Part shown: one piece after another, positions 30,978 to 40,340 of the stretch
Numbering within the stretch: the stretch's first letter is position 1
Layout: the number at the start of each line of letters is the position of its first letter
DNA from: Arthrobacter sp. ISL-28
GTDB taxonomy: Bacteria > Actinomycetota > Actinomycetes > Actinomycetales > Micrococcaceae
Direction of reading: 5' to 3'
NCBI RefSeq assembly: GCF_018613875.1
Contig: NZ_JAGGPJ010000043.1
Coordinates: 1 to 44,672 of the forward strand
DNA length: 44,672 nt
Made by a program: the position numbers and the translations under genes
Notes under the pieces: generated by a model
Told to the model about the DNA's origin: nothing
What the model saw: the letters and a program-made list of their open reading frames with translations, nothing else
Databases searched by the model: none

Positions 30978-32431
30978 TTATTCAACACCGCCTCAAAAAT
31001 CTTCTTTGCGTTCGGACTGGTTAGCTGTGCGCCGGTGGTGATGTCCACGCCTTGCATGACGATGGTGACGGACACCTGCGGGTCATTCGCCGGAGCGAAT
31101 CCGGTGAACCAGGAGTTGTTCAGGCCCTCGGTTCCCAGCTCGGCGGTTCCTGTCTTGCCGGCAACTTCTACTCCCGGGACTGCCGCACCGGCACCGATGC
31201 CTTCGCTCACCACACTGGTCATCCATTTGGTGATCTGGCTGGCAATCTCCGGCGTGGTGGAGGTCCGCAACGGAACCGGCGCCGGTTCTTCGAGGACACG
31301 GAGGTCCGGGGACCGCACGGCCTTGATCAGGTTGGGGGACATCTGCACACCACCGTTGGCGATAGCCGAGGTCATCAGCGCGATCTGCAGCGGCGTGGCG
31401 CGGACGTCGCGCTGGCCGATGGCGGACTGGGCGAGTCCGGCTGCGTCCAGGTCCCGCGGGAAGATGCTCTTGGCATAGTCGAGCTTGAGCTGGTCCCCAA
31501 GTTCCTGACCCCAACCGAATTTGGCGGCTTGGTCGACGATTGCCTCCTCGCCGAGCTTCTGGGCGATGCTCGCAAACGGGGTGTTGCAAGACTGCTGGAG
31601 GGCGAACGCGAAGTCGGCGGTGTTCCGCGTGTAGCAGTTGCCGCCCGCGTAGTTGGGCAGCCGGTACTGGATGCCCGGGAAGGTCATTTCTGCCGGGTTG
31701 GGCAGGCGGCTGTCCGCGTTGTATTCGCCGGAGCTCAGCGCTGCCGCGGTGTCCACCAGTTTGAAGACCGAACCAGGGGCCAGCAGGGATCCTGTGGGGC
31801 CGCTGACCGACGGGTTGAGGTTGACCCCGGGGATCTTGATGATCTCGTTGTAGTTGGCCTGTTCCTTGGTGGCATCCTGGGTGGCGATGAGGTTGGGGTC
31901 GTAGGACGGCTTGCTGACCATCGCCAGGATGTCGCCGGTCTTGGGATTCGTAACGACGATCGATCCGCGTTGGCCGTCCGGGATGAGGTCGTACGCCAGC
32001 TTCTGTATTTTGGGATCGATGGTCAGTTCGACGGATGCGCCCTTGGGCTGGTTGCCCAGGAACAGCTGCCCGATGCGGTCAAGGAACAGCTGGTCCGAGC
32101 TGCCCGCAAGCTGCTCGTCCATGGCGCGCTCAAGCCCGGTGACGCCGTAGTTCTTCGAGAAGTACCCCGTGATGCCGGCATAGAGCTCAGGCTGCGTGTA
32201 CGTGCGCTGGAACTTGCAGGTTTCGGAGCCCTTCACCGATTCGGCAATGGCTGTGCCGCCCACGAGGATGGCGCCGCGGTCGTTGCAGTAGTTTTGAAGA
32301 ATGGCCCGCTTGTTCCACGCATTGGCCTTGAGTTCGTCTGCGCCAACTACCTGCACATAGCTGAGGGCACCGAAGATCAGGGCGAACATGGCGATCGCGG
32401 CAACCCACGAGTGTCGAATTGCCTGGTTCAC
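30974..32431 (-). CDS. pbpA: Class B penicillin-binding protein (PbpA, FtsI family)
   Basis: A 485-residue membrane-anchored transpeptidase. After one N-terminal helix (about 8-30) and a dimerisation region, the transpeptidase domain has the SxxK nucleophile Ser 221 (APGSVFK), SxN at 281-283 (QQSCNTPF) and KTG at 426-428 (AGKTGTAELG). It cross-links peptidoglycan with the SEDS protein encoded just upstream. I start it at the GTG at 32431, which overlaps the rodA stop (GTGA); the frame continues upstream to 32749 but that part is a shadow of rodA. Phosphorylation by PknA/PknB is known for the mycobacterial homologue. Confidence 0.93.
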   Translation of the reverse strand: MNQAIRHSWVAAIAMFALIFGALSYVQVVGADELKANAWNKRAILQNYCNDRGAILVGGTAIAESVKGSETCKFQRTYTQPELYAGITGYFSKNYGVTGLERAMDEQLAGSSDQLFLDRIGQLFLGNQPKGASVELTIDPKIQKLAYDLIPDGQRGSIVVTNPKTGDILAMVSKPSYDPNLIATQDATKEQANYNEIIKIPGVNLNPSVSGPTGSLLAPGSVFKLVDTAAALSSGEYNADSRLPNPAEMTFPGIQYRLPNYAGGNCYTRNTADFAFALQQSCNTPFASIAQKLGEEAIVDQAAKFGWGQELGDQLKLDYAKSIFPRDLDAAGLAQSAIGQRDVRATPLQIALMTSAIANGGVQMSPNLIKAVRSPDLRVLEEPAPVPLRTSTTPEIASQITKWMTSVVSEGIGAGAAVPGVEVAGKTGTAELGTEGLNNSWFTGFAPANDPQVSVTIVMQGVDITTGAQLTSPNAKKIFEAVLNK

Positions 32432-33885
32432 AGTTGTTTCACCGCCTCGGTGGGAGCATCGGGAAGGGTCTGGGTGGAGTTTTTGCCGGGCCTGCCCGGA
32501 GCGGGAACAGGCTGCTGGGCCGTTGTCTGTGCCTCGGGGGTCCGGCCCGGCTGCATGGGTGTCGTGTCCACCGGTCCGCGGGCCGTGTGCGAGATCATCA
32601 GGAGCAGGCCCACGATGATCCAGTTGGCCAGGAGCGAGGATCCTCCGGCGGCCAGGAACGGCGTGGTCAGGCCCGTCAGCGGGATGAGCCGCGTGACGCC
32701 GCCGATGACCACAAAGCACTGCAGGGCCACCGCGAAGGACAGGCCGCATGCCAGCAGCTTGCCGAAGGCGTCCCTCGTACCGAGCGCCGCCCGGAAGCCG
32801 CGGGTGAACAGCAGCAGGTACATCATGACGATGGCGAACAGCCCGATCAGGCCCAGCTCTTCACCGAAGGACGCGATGATCATGTCGCTGTTGGCGAAGG
32901 GGACCAGGTTGGGGCGGCCTTGGCCGAGTCCGGTGCCCACCAGCCCGCCGTTGGCCATGCCGAACAGGCCTTCGACGATCTGGCCGCTGCCGCCGGGGGA
33001 CCGGCCAAAGACTTCCTCCGTGAAGGCATTGAGCCAGGAGTCGATGCGGAGGGCAACGTGGGAGAAGACCCGGGAGGCAGCAAAGCCGCCGCCGAGGATC
33101 AGCGCCAAGCCGATGACGACCCAGCTGATGCGGCTCGTGGCCACGTAGATCATCACGATGAACAGGCCGAAGAACAGCACGGAGGAACCGAGGTCGCGCT
33201 GGAAAATCAGCACGCCGATGCTCACAAGCCACGCTGTGATCATCGGTCCCATGTCCTTGAACCGCGGGAACTGCAGGGGGCCGATCTTACGCCCCGCAAG
33301 CATAATCAGGTCGCGGTTTGAGGAAAGATAACCGGCAAAGAATATGGCGAGCGTGATCTTGGCGACCTCGCCCGGTTGGAACGTCATGGGGCCCAGCTTG
33401 ATCCAGACCCGGGCGCCCAGGATTTCGCCCGCCGAGACGCCAGGGATCAGCGGCAGGATCAGGAGCAGTGCGCTGACGGCCAGCGAGATGTACGTGAAGC
33501 GGCGCAGGATCCGGTGGTCCTTGAGGAACCAGATGACGACAATAGCGACCGCCATGGCAATCAGCGTCCAGCGCAACTGATTGTTGCCGGTGTCCTCGCC
33601 GGGGGCATCCAAGCGGTGGATCATGGCCAGGCCGAGACCGTTGAGGGTAACGACCAGCGGAAGCATTACCGGATCGGCATATTTGGCGCGGATCCGGAGG
33701 ACGATATGGAAAACCAGGGACGCAACCGCAAGAAGGCTGGACTGGAACCAGAAATCGGTATCGAAGGAGCTCTGTTCGTCGATGCTGATCAGCGCGTTGG
33801 CGCCGATGCTCACCGAGAGTGCCAGCAGGAGCAGCGCCAGCTCCACGTTCCGCCGGGGCTTCGGCATTGTGTCGGCGTGGGTCAT
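32428..33885 (-). CDS. rodA: SEDS-family peptidoglycan glycosyltransferase (RodA/FtsW)
   Basis: A 485-residue protein with about ten to twelve membrane helices, ending in a polar Pro/Thr/Gln-rich cytoplasmic tail. SEDS features are GARVWIKLGPMTFQPGEVAKI, FQRDLGSSVLFF, FANSDMIIASFGEELG and GLTTPFLAAGGSSL. The protein polymerises lipid II and works with the PBP encoded downstream. It starts on the pstP stop (ATGA) and ends on the pbpA start, so translation is tightly coupled. In other actinobacteria the gene at this locus is called rodA or ftsW. Confidence 0.92.
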   Translation of the reverse strand: MTHADTMPKPRRNVELALLLLALSVSIGANALISIDEQSSFDTDFWFQSSLLAVASLVFHIVLRIRAKYADPVMLPLVVTLNGLGLAMIHRLDAPGEDTGNNQLRWTLIAMAVAIVVIWFLKDHRILRRFTYISLAVSALLLILPLIPGVSAGEILGARVWIKLGPMTFQPGEVAKITLAIFFAGYLSSNRDLIMLAGRKIGPLQFPRFKDMGPMITAWLVSIGVLIFQRDLGSSVLFFGLFIVMIYVATSRISWVVIGLALILGGGFAASRVFSHVALRIDSWLNAFTEEVFGRSPGGSGQIVEGLFGMANGGLVGTGLGQGRPNLVPFANSDMIIASFGEELGLIGLFAIVMMYLLLFTRGFRAALGTRDAFGKLLACGLSFAVALQCFVVIGGVTRLIPLTGLTTPFLAAGGSSLLANWIIVGLLLMISHTARGPVDTTPMQPGRTPEAQTTAQQPVPAPGRPGKNSTQTLPDAPTEAVKQL

Positions 33886-35684
33886 TTGCCCCCCTCACAG
33901 GTTGCGGTCGGGGAAGGTGTGGCGGACGCACCGGCGGCGGTTGCCGGCAGCGCGGTCGGCCTGGGGCTTGCCGTGGCGGCAGGCCGTTTGGCAGCCGCGG
34001 CGCCGGACGCCACAGGTTTGGCAGTGGGCTTGGCCGTAGTGGGGCTCGGAGTCGGGGACGCTGTAGCGGTCGGGGAGGGCGTGAGGCACTCGTCCGAGGG
34101 GGCCGTGGTCCCCGTGCGCTCAAGGTTCTTGACGATGCGCTGGGCATCGTAGAGATCCCGGGCAGGCACAGTCTGACGCACGCGCTGCTGCGAGAACTGG
34201 GGGAGGGTATCCATCCGGATATCCGTGACGGCCTCCAGCGTGGACAGTTGGATGGGTCCGAGGCGCTGCGAAACGCCGTTGAAAATCGCCACCCGCTGGT
34301 CGAATTCGCCAATGTAATAGCGCGTTTGCGTCCAGGCATAGCCCAGCCAGAGACCGACGGCGAGGATTACGAGGGCAGCGGCGGCGATGCCCATGGTGAC
34401 CCAGCGGCGGGGGCGCCGTTCCTGGCCGAATTCCTCGGCTTCGTCACGTGCCGGCTCTGCCTTGTGAGTCAGGAGGGTGGCTGCCCGGCGCGCCACGGTG
34501 CGCCCTGCGATGGTGGGGATGGAGCCGGTTTCGGCCGCGGTGACTGCTGCGCCCACGAGGAGGTGGGGCCGTGAGGACAGCTCCTGCCGCAGTACCTCGG
34601 CCGACAGGTGCTCGCCCAGATGGGGGTCTGTGGATATTGTCGGCTCCTTGCCGGAATCCTGCCCGGAGTCCGAGTTCGAGTCCGGTGCACCGCCGCCGCT
34701 GCTAGTGCCATTGGCCGCACCGTTGTTGTCGGTAGCAGCCTCCCTAGGGGCTCGGGTGGAGCCCGGCGCTGGGATAGAGATAGGGGCCGGAGCTGACTTG
34801 TCAGTTTTTTCCGCGGAAATGGCTGCGGCCGGAGCGGGGGCAGGAGGAGCGGGTTTTTCTGCCGTCAGTTCCGCCGGAGGCACGATGTCGACGGCGGCCG
34901 TCCTGACGTCGTCGACCGTCTCTTCGGCAATTTCCACCATGACAACGGTGACGTTGTCCGGGGCGCCGGCTTCCAGCGTGAGGTCCACGAGCGTTTCCAC
35001 GCATTCGCGGATGTCCTTGGTTTCGCGGACGGTCCGCTCGACGACGTGCCCGGCGACGTAGTTCAGGCCGTCGGAGCACAGCAGCCAGCGTTCCCCGGGC
35101 TGCACGTCCAGCGTTGCCAGGTCCAGTTCGGGGCTGGCGTCGACATCCCCGAGGACGCGCATGAGGACGTTCTTGTGCGGGTGGGTTTCGGCTTCCTCCG
35201 GCCGGAGGCGGCCTTCATCAATCAGGCGCTGGACGAAGGTGTGGTCCACGCTGATCTGTTCGAACTCGTCATTGCGGAGCCGGTAGGCACGTGAATCGCC
35301 GATGTGGGCGAAGTGCAGCTTGCCCTCTACCAGGAGCAGGGCCGTTACCGTGGTGCCCATCCCGGCAAGTTTGGGGTTGATGTGGACGAGTTCGGACAGC
35401 AGGGAGTTGGCCGTCTGGATTTCGTCAGCGAGGACGGTCTCGGCGTCGCCGTCGTACTCGTCCGTGTCCAGGTGGATCATGTCCAGAACCGTGGCGGCGG
35501 AGGCTACGTCACCGCCTGCATGCCCGCCCATGCCGTCAGCCACGACGGCGAGGTGCCGTCCGACATAGGCCGAGTCATCGTTTTTGGCGCGGATGCGGCC
35601 GACGTCGGAGCGGGCGGCATAGCGCATAATCAGGGGACGCGGAGAGGCTGGCGCCTGCTCCGCGGGAATGTCCGGATCGGCCAT
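33882..35684 (-). CDS. pstP: PP2C-family Ser/Thr phosphatase PstP
   Basis: A 600-residue protein. The PP2C domain (about 20-255) has the metal-binding and core motifs RAKNDDSAYV, DGMGGHAGGDVAS (about 50-62), GDSRAYR (129-135), CSDGL (203-207) and DNVTVV (243-248). A long, low-complexity linker (about 265-420) rich in Pro, Ala, Ser and Asp follows, then one membrane helix (about 428-450), and an extracellular part ending in a Thr/Pro/Ala-rich tail. It reverses phosphorylation by PknA/PknB. The linker and tail are longer than in the mycobacterial protein of about 515 residues. It lies two bases after fhaB. Confidence 0.92.
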   Translation of the reverse strand: MADPDIPAEQAPASPRPLIMRYAARSDVGRIRAKNDDSAYVGRHLAVVADGMGGHAGGDVASAATVLDMIHLDTDEYDGDAETVLADEIQTANSLLSELVHINPKLAGMGTTVTALLLVEGKLHFAHIGDSRAYRLRNDEFEQISVDHTFVQRLIDEGRLRPEEAETHPHKNVLMRVLGDVDASPELDLATLDVQPGERWLLCSDGLNYVAGHVVERTVRETKDIRECVETLVDLTLEAGAPDNVTVVMVEIAEETVDDVRTAAVDIVPPAELTAEKPAPPAPAPAAAISAEKTDKSAPAPISIPAPGSTRAPREAATDNNGAANGTSSGGGAPDSNSDSGQDSGKEPTISTDPHLGEHLSAEVLRQELSSRPHLLVGAAVTAAETGSIPTIAGRTVARRAATLLTHKAEPARDEAEEFGQERRPRRWVTMGIAAAALVILAVGLWLGYAWTQTRYYIGEFDQRVAIFNGVSQRLGPIQLSTLEAVTDIRMDTLPQFSQQRVRQTVPARDLYDAQRIVKNLERTGTTAPSDECLTPSPTATASPTPSPTTAKPTAKPVASGAAAAKRPAATASPRPTALPATAAGASATPSPTATCEGGK

Positions 35685-35686
35685 GG

Positions 35687-36169
35687 CTATGGCCTCAATT
35701 CAATGACCGTCTTGCCGATTCTCACGGGTACGCCGAGGTCCACAGGGAGGGCCCGGGTGAGCTGCTGATCGGCCAGGTAGGTGCCGTTGGTGGAGCCGAG
35801 GTCTTCAATGAACCAGCGGCTCCCCTGCGGGAAGAGTCTTGCGTGCCTGCCGGAGGCATAGTCGTCCTCCAGTACCAGGGTGGCCTCCTGGGCCCTGCCG
35901 AGGAGGATGGGGCTGGCAGCCAGCGGAATAGTCCGGCCCTTGAGCGGGCCCTCGGTCACCACCAGCTGGCGGGCCTGCTGCTTGACCGGCGGTGGAGCCT
36001 GCTCGGCCAGTTCGGGGTTTTTGCGCACCTGCCGCGCTGTGGGGACGCCCGTGGCCGCTTTTCGGCCAATCATGAGGTCGCGGCGCATGGCGGAGACAAT
36101 GCTGAAGATCAGGACCCAGAGAAGCAGGAGGAATCCAAAGCGCAGGGCGGTGATGGTCAATTCGCTCAT
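35687..36169 (-). CDS. fhaB: FHA-domain protein FhaB (FipA type)
   Basis: A 160-residue protein with an N-terminal membrane helix (about 9-28), a short basic linker, and an FHA domain (about 68-157) with the phosphothreonine-binding motifs LLGRAQEATLVL, SGRHARL and GSTNGTYL. FHA domains bind phosphothreonine on PknA/PknB targets; the mycobacterial homologue links FtsZ and FtsQ. It overlaps the fhaA stop (ATGA). Confidence 0.92.
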   Translation of the reverse strand: MSELTITALRFGFLLLLWVLIFSIVSAMRRDLMIGRKAATGVPTARQVRKNPELAEQAPPPVKQQARQLVVTEGPLKGRTIPLAASPILLGRAQEATLVLEDDYASGRHARLFPQGSRWFIEDLGSTNGTYLADQQLTRALPVDLGVPVRIGKTVIELRP

Positions 36170-36909
36170 GGGCGGCCGCCAGTGTTGGCGGGCAGGAGGC
36201 GGAAGATGATTTTGGTCCGTCCCATCGTGATGGTGGAGCCGTCCGTAAGCTCCATGCTGCCGGCAACTTTGTGTCCGTTGACGTAGCTGCCGTTCGTGGA
36301 CCCCAGGTCCACGGCCGTTGTGGTGCCACCGGCAGTCTGGATTTCCAGATGGCGGCGCGAAACTCCCGTGTCATCCACGAGAATGTCAGCTTCCGATGAA
36401 CGGCCCAGAACTATTGAAGGGGCATTGAGTGAATACCGCTGGCCGTCAATGTCCAGGACGGGCTGCAGGCGGGTGGGCTGCCGGCTTGGCGCTGCGGGAA
36501 CGTTGGCACGCGGCGCCGGCGCTGCGGCCGGGCCGGAAGCCTTTTCCGTCTTGGAGGTGATTTCGAAGTCACCGGGACGGTGGGCCTCGTCCCGCCGGAA
36601 CGAAATGCGGACCGGTCCCTGCAGCGTGTAGCCCTGGCTGCGGACGTGGTTGATCACCACATCGCAGAGTTCCTCGGCCAGAGGGGTTCCCCATTCCTGG
36701 GCCCGCTGGAAGTCGTCGTCGCTGAGCAGCACGTCAAAGACGTTGGGTGCCAAGGTCCGTCCGGCAGCGATGGTGATGGCCTTATGGTCCACTTCGCGGC
36801 GCAGTCGGCTGGCGATTTCCACGGGTTCAACCTGAGCCTTGGAACCGGTGGAGAAGACGCCGCGGACGGCCTTCTCAATGCCGCGCTCGACTTTGTCCAG
36901 CAAACCCAT
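36166..36909 (-). CDS. fhaA: FHA-domain protein FhaA with N-terminal DUF3662
   Basis: A 247-residue protein starting MGLLDKVERGIEKAVRGVFS, the usual DUF3662 beginning, with an FHA domain at about 160-243 (IVLGRSSEADILV, GVSRRHLEI, GSTNGSYVNG). FhaA reads kinase phosphorylation and in mycobacteria interacts with MviN/MurJ and PbpA to regulate wall synthesis. I start it at 36909 with GGAG upstream; the frame to 37017 adds residues unlike the family. The Pro/Ala linker is shorter than in Mycobacterium. First gene of the operon that runs to pknB. Confidence 0.93.
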   Translation of the reverse strand: MGLLDKVERGIEKAVRGVFSTGSKAQVEPVEIASRLRREVDHKAITIAAGRTLAPNVFDVLLSDDDFQRAQEWGTPLAEELCDVVINHVRSQGYTLQGPVRISFRRDEAHRPGDFEITSKTEKASGPAAAPAPRANVPAAPSRQPTRLQPVLDIDGQRYSLNAPSIVLGRSSEADILVDDTGVSRRHLEIQTAGGTTTAVDLGSTNGSYVNGHKVAGSMELTDGSTITMGRTKIIFRLLPANTGGRP

Positions 36910-37307
36910 GGTCCTTCTCCTTTCTTTGCAGCTGCAGTGCAGTGCCCCTCGTGGAACATAACCCGCAACGCACGTCGCGACAGAGCGCGAGCCCGCCGGC
37001 AACGGGCGCCTATACATCCGATACTACTTGCCACCCCGGTGAATGACCTTAATCCACAACGTGCCGGAGTCTCGATTCGTTCATTCCGGGCTTCCCCGTG
37101 TAACGGTGATCACATGGGCTGCAGGGCCTTGGCCGACGAGCGCAGGGGATCCCGGGTCGGCCCCTGCATTCGCCGGCCAATCGGTTTGACGGACCCCCAA
37201 ATCGGCCGATTGGCGTTTTGCCGTAATTGTCCGTTATGCTTGATCTCGCTGCTTTTACGAGGTTGCAACTCCGGAGTCCGGGGCTGGAACTGAGTGGAAG
37301 AAGTTGC
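36910..37307. other. 400-base gap between fhaA and tRNA-Leu, with promoters and small inverted repeats
   Basis: No gene seen. The left part should hold the fhaA operon promoter. GCAGGGG/CCCCTGC (37142-37148 and 37161-37167) and GCCAATCGG/CCGATTGGC (37176-37184 and 37206-37214) are perfect short inverted repeats. TTGCCGTAATTGTCCGTTATGCT just after could include the tRNA promoter. Frames that cross into the tRNA are shadows. Confidence 0.5.
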
Positions 37308-37390
37308 GCGCGAGTGGCGGAACGGCAGACGCGCTGGCTTCAGGTGCCAGTGTCCGAAAGGGCGTGGGGGTTCAAATCCCCCCTCGCGCA
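37308..37390 (+). tRNA. tRNA-Leu (anticodon CAG)
   Basis: The acceptor stem GCGCGAG (37308-37314) pairs with CTCGCGC (37383-37389). The anticodon arm CTGGC-TTCAGGT-GCCAG gives anticodon CAG at 37341-37343, reading CUG. A long variable arm (TGTCCGAAAGGGCG region) and the T-arm GGGGG-TTCAAAT-CCCCC are present, as expected for a class II tRNA. The 3' CCA is not encoded. A tRNA-Leu beside fhaA is also found in mycobacteria. Confidence 0.97.
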
Positions 37391-37396
37391 CGCATC

Positions 37397-37430
37397 AAAA
37401 ACACCCCGGTCTTCGGACCGGGGTGTTTTT
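37397..37430 (+). terminator. Intrinsic terminator of tRNA-Leu
   Basis: AAAAACACCCCGGTC (37397-37411) and GACCGGGGTGTTTTT (37416-37430) form a 15-bp stem with a stable TTCG tetraloop, starting six bases after the tRNA. The T-run extends to TTTTTCTTT. This is a textbook rho-independent terminator. Confidence 0.95.
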
Positions 37431-37502
37431 CTTTGCCCTGATGTGGGGGTGTAGACGGCGTTATGGGGTTATAGGACAAAACGTGTGTAAATCCCGGGTG
37501 TG

Positions 37503-38453
37503 TCAGGGGACCGGCGTCACCAGGGTTCGGTCAGCTGCGAACTGTGCAAGGTTCGCGAGGGTGAGCTCTGCCATCGCGGCGCGGGTCTCGCTTGTTCCGC
37601 TGCCAAGGTGCGGCAGCAGGACCACGTTGTCCAGGGACAGCAGATCCTGCGGGACCTTCGGCTCATCGGCGAAGACATCAAGGCCGGCTCCACCCAGATG
37701 TCCGGCCAGCAGCGCCGCCACGAGAGCCTGCTCGTCGACAACCGAGCCCCTGGCGATGTTGACGAGGTAACCGCCCGGACCGAGTGCCTCGATGACCTCA
37801 CGGTCAACCACGTGCACAGACTCGGGGCCGCCTGCCGCTGCCACGATCAGTACATCCGACTTCCTGGCCAGCTCCAGCGGCGAGGACGCGTAGTCATACG
37901 TCACCCCGGCCGCCTTGTTGCGGTTGTGGTAGCTGATGGTGCAGTCGAAGCCCTCGAGCCTGCGGGCAATCACTTTTCCGATCCGGCCAAGGCCCAGGAT
38001 CCCCACCCGCTTGCCGCTCGCCTTGGTGGCCAGGGGAAAGTTTCCCTTTCGGACCCAGTCACCCCGGCGAACATAGCGGTCTGCGGCGCTGGTGCGGCGC
38101 AACACGTCCACGTAAAGGGCGATGGCAGTATCCGCCACGCAGTCATTGAGGACATCCGGCGTATTGCTGACGGCGATTCCGCGTTCTGCCGCCTGCCTCG
38201 TGTCCGTGGTGTCGTAGCCAACGCCGAAGTTCACGACCGCCCGGAGATTAGGGAGGGCACGCATCAATTCAGTTTTCACACCGAAGCGCCCTGACGTGAC
38301 AGCGACGTCAAAAGTGTGGCCGTGACGTGCAAGGAACTTGGCCTGGCCCGCTGCGGAATCGGGCAGCCGGACACCGCCGTACACCTCGGCCACCGTGTCC
38401 TGGACAGTTTGCATAAGTGGTCCTACCTGCAGGACAGCGACGTTGTTGTTCAT
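37503..38453 (-). CDS. D-isomer-specific 2-hydroxyacid dehydrogenase (glyoxylate/hydroxypyruvate reductase-like)
   Basis: A 316-residue NAD(P)-dependent enzyme with the Rossmann motif GILGLGRIGKVIA and the catalytic Arg (NIARGSVVDE), Glu (DVFADEP) and His (LLPHLGSGTSETR). It reduces 2-keto acids or oxidises D-2-hydroxy acids. I start it at the ATG at 38453 (MNNNVAVLQVGPL), although no clear ribosome site is seen; an ATG at 38477 and a TTG at 38498 are alternatives that add 8 or 15 residues. It is divergent from the peptide ABC operon across about 300 bases and may share its regulation. Substrate unknown. Confidence 0.88.
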   Translation of the reverse strand: MNNNVAVLQVGPLMQTVQDTVAEVYGGVRLPDSAAGQAKFLARHGHTFDVAVTSGRFGVKTELMRALPNLRAVVNFGVGYDTTDTRQAAERGIAVSNTPDVLNDCVADTAIALYVDVLRRTSAADRYVRRGDWVRKGNFPLATKASGKRVGILGLGRIGKVIARRLEGFDCTISYHNRNKAAGVTYDYASSPLELARKSDVLIVAAAGGPESVHVVDREVIEALGPGGYLVNIARGSVVDEQALVAALLAGHLGGAGLDVFADEPKVPQDLLSLDNVVLLPHLGSGTSETRAAMAELTLANLAQFAADRTLVTPVP

Positions 38454-38750
38454 ACGCTGCACAGTAGGTTCGGGCATCCATGTGCGTCCAACATGCAATT
38501 AGCATTGATCGATTCCCGATGTGTATCGGTAGGGCTACTTTCGCGGAATTCCGCGGCGGACGGGGCCGCGTGGCGCCCGTCACAGCACGCGGCCGGGTCA
38601 CTGTGGACCCGACGCACGGCCCTGGGGGTGGCCCTCCCCTTGTGGGGCTTTTGGAAGCTCCACTAGCTTGAGTCCAGCGCGGCCCCAGCTCCCTTATCTC
38701 CACCTTCACAAAGCTGCAGCCTGCCGCGCTTCACTCATCCGGAGGATCCA
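38454..38750. promoter_or_regulatory. Divergent intergenic region with a 14-bp palindrome
   Basis: This gap should contain the promoters for the 2-hydroxyacid dehydrogenase and the peptide transporter operon. CGCGGAATTCCGCG at 38542-38555 is a perfect palindrome and could be an operator. I could not identify convincing -35/-10 pairs. No coding frame here looks real. Confidence 0.4.
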
Positions 38751-40310
38751 ATGACGTCTTCTTCAACACCCCTATTCGCCGTATCGGCGGTCAAATGGCC
38801 GGCCCTCGCAGCCGGAGCGCTGCTTGCACTGAGCGGCTGCTCTGTGGCCAACTCCGACGCTGCGCCCGCGTCTGGAAGCACACTTCGCGTGGTCCTGGGC
38901 CAGGAGCCACCGACCCTGGAAGCCTGCGAATCGAATCTCACGTCCACCGGTGTGGTGGTGCGCTCAAACGTGACCGAGCCGCTGGTCGAACGGAATCCCC
39001 AGACCGGCGAACTTGAACCGCTGCTCGCCACTGAATGGAAGGCCACATCAGACACGGAATGGACTTTCAAGCTGCGCGAAGGCGTGAAGTTCCAGGACGG
39101 CACGCCGTTCAATGCGGAAGCTGCGGCGTTCACCATTGATAGGGCCGTCAACTCCAAGCTCGGCTGCAACGTGGAAGGCTACGTGTTCGGAGACGCTGAT
39201 CTCAAGGTAAAGGCCGTGGACGACACAACCCTCACGGTCACCACCCCGGAGCCAGACCCCATCCTCCCGCTGCGGCTGTCCTTCCTTGAGGTGGTGCCGA
39301 CGTCGACGAGCACCACCGCCAAGGTCCGCGAACCGGTCGGCACCGGCCCCTACAAAATCGAGGCATGGGACGCCGGCCAGAAAATTACGCTGAGCAGCTG
39401 GGATGGCTACTGGGGCGATAAGCCCGCCTATGCCAAGGCCGAGTACCAGTGGCGGTCCGAGAGTTCCGTGCGGGCGGCCATGATCACCAGCGGCGAAGCC
39501 GATGTGGCCCTGGGCCTGAGCCCTGACGACAACATGGGCGAGCTTGGCATCGACTACCCCAACAACGAGACGGTCGCCCTCCGGCTCGAGGCCACCAAGG
39601 CACCGCTGAATGACATCCGCGTCCGCCAGGCCATTAACTACGCCATCGACAAGGAGGGAATCGTCAACTCCCTCTACCAGGGCAAGCACAAAGTGGCCGC
39701 CCAGCTGGTGCCTGAGGGCATCGTAGGGCACAACCCGGAGCTGAAGGGGTGGGCCTTCGATCTGGACAAGGCCAAGTCCCTCGTTGCCGAGGCAAAGGCC
39801 GACGGCGTGGACACCTCCGCGCAAATCTCCCTGGTGGTCCGCAGCGCCCAGTTCCCCAAGATCACCGAACTGGCGCAGGTACTTCAGGAGCAGTTGAGCC
39901 AGGCCGGGCTGAACGTGAAGCTGAAGATGCTGGAAACCAGCCAGCACCTGACGTACCAGGTCCGCCCGTTCCCTGACGACGAAGGCGCAGTAGCCCTGAT
40001 GACGCAGCACGGCAACCAGGCCGGAGACGCTGCCTTCACCGTTGACCAGTACATGCTGTCGACCGGAGCGCAGAGCTACTTCGGCACCCCGGCGTTTGAC
40101 GCCATGATCAAGAAGGCGGATGCGGCGTCGGGCGACGACCGCAAGAAGGCCTTCGAGGACATCTTCGCCTACCAGAACGACAAGGTTGTTCAGTTTGCCC
40201 ACATCTCCCACCAGACGGGCATCATCGGCAAGTCCAAGTCCGTGAACTACACGCCGAACTCTTCCAGCGGCGACGAGCTCCGCGTCTCGGAAATGACCCC
40301 GGCAAGCTAG
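38751..40310 (+). CDS. Dipeptide/oligopeptide ABC transporter substrate-binding lipoprotein (DppA/OppA type)
   Basis: A 519-residue family 5 solute-binding protein with a signal peptide and lipobox LLALSGC (Cys about 30), so it is a lipoprotein on the outer face of the membrane. SBP_bac_5 features include VTEPLVERNPQTGELEPLLA, WTFKLREGVKFQDGTPF, GTGPYKIEAWD and DIRVRQAINYAIDKEGIV. GGAGGA lies upstream of the ATG. It is the first gene of a complete five-gene importer. The ligand could be a peptide, nickel chelate, sugar oligomer or opine; the sequence does not decide. Confidence 0.92.
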   Translation: MTSSSTPLFAVSAVKWPALAAGALLALSGCSVANSDAAPASGSTLRVVLGQEPPTLEACESNLTSTGVVVRSNVTEPLVERNPQTGELEPLLATEWKATSDTEWTFKLREGVKFQDGTPFNAEAAAFTIDRAVNSKLGCNVEGYVFGDADLKVKAVDDTTLTVTTPEPDPILPLRLSFLEVVPTSTSTTAKVREPVGTGPYKIEAWDAGQKITLSSWDGYWGDKPAYAKAEYQWRSESSVRAAMITSGEADVALGLSPDDNMGELGIDYPNNETVALRLEATKAPLNDIRVRQAINYAIDKEGIVNSLYQGKHKVAAQLVPEGIVGHNPELKGWAFDLDKAKSLVAEAKADGVDTSAQISLVVRSAQFPKITELAQVLQEQLSQAGLNVKLKMLETSQHLTYQVRPFPDDEGAVALMTQHGNQAGDAAFTVDQYMLSTGAQSYFGTPAFDAMIKKADAASGDDRKKAFEDIFAYQNDKVVQFAHISHQTGIIGKSKSVNYTPNSSSGDELRVSEMTPAS

Positions 40311-40340
40311 CCCGGGTCGCCAGGAAAAAGAAGGACAGCC

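Noticed and set aside
32432..32749. 106-residue N-terminal extension of PbpA
   Set aside because: It lies fully inside rodA and is Arg/Pro/Gly-rich; the GTG at 32431 gives the normal PBP N-terminus and a GTGA overlap.
37110..37391. Minus-strand frame beginning MREGGFEPPRPFGHWHL
   Set aside because: It is the antisense of tRNA-Leu; this kind of sequence is a well-known false gene over tRNAs.
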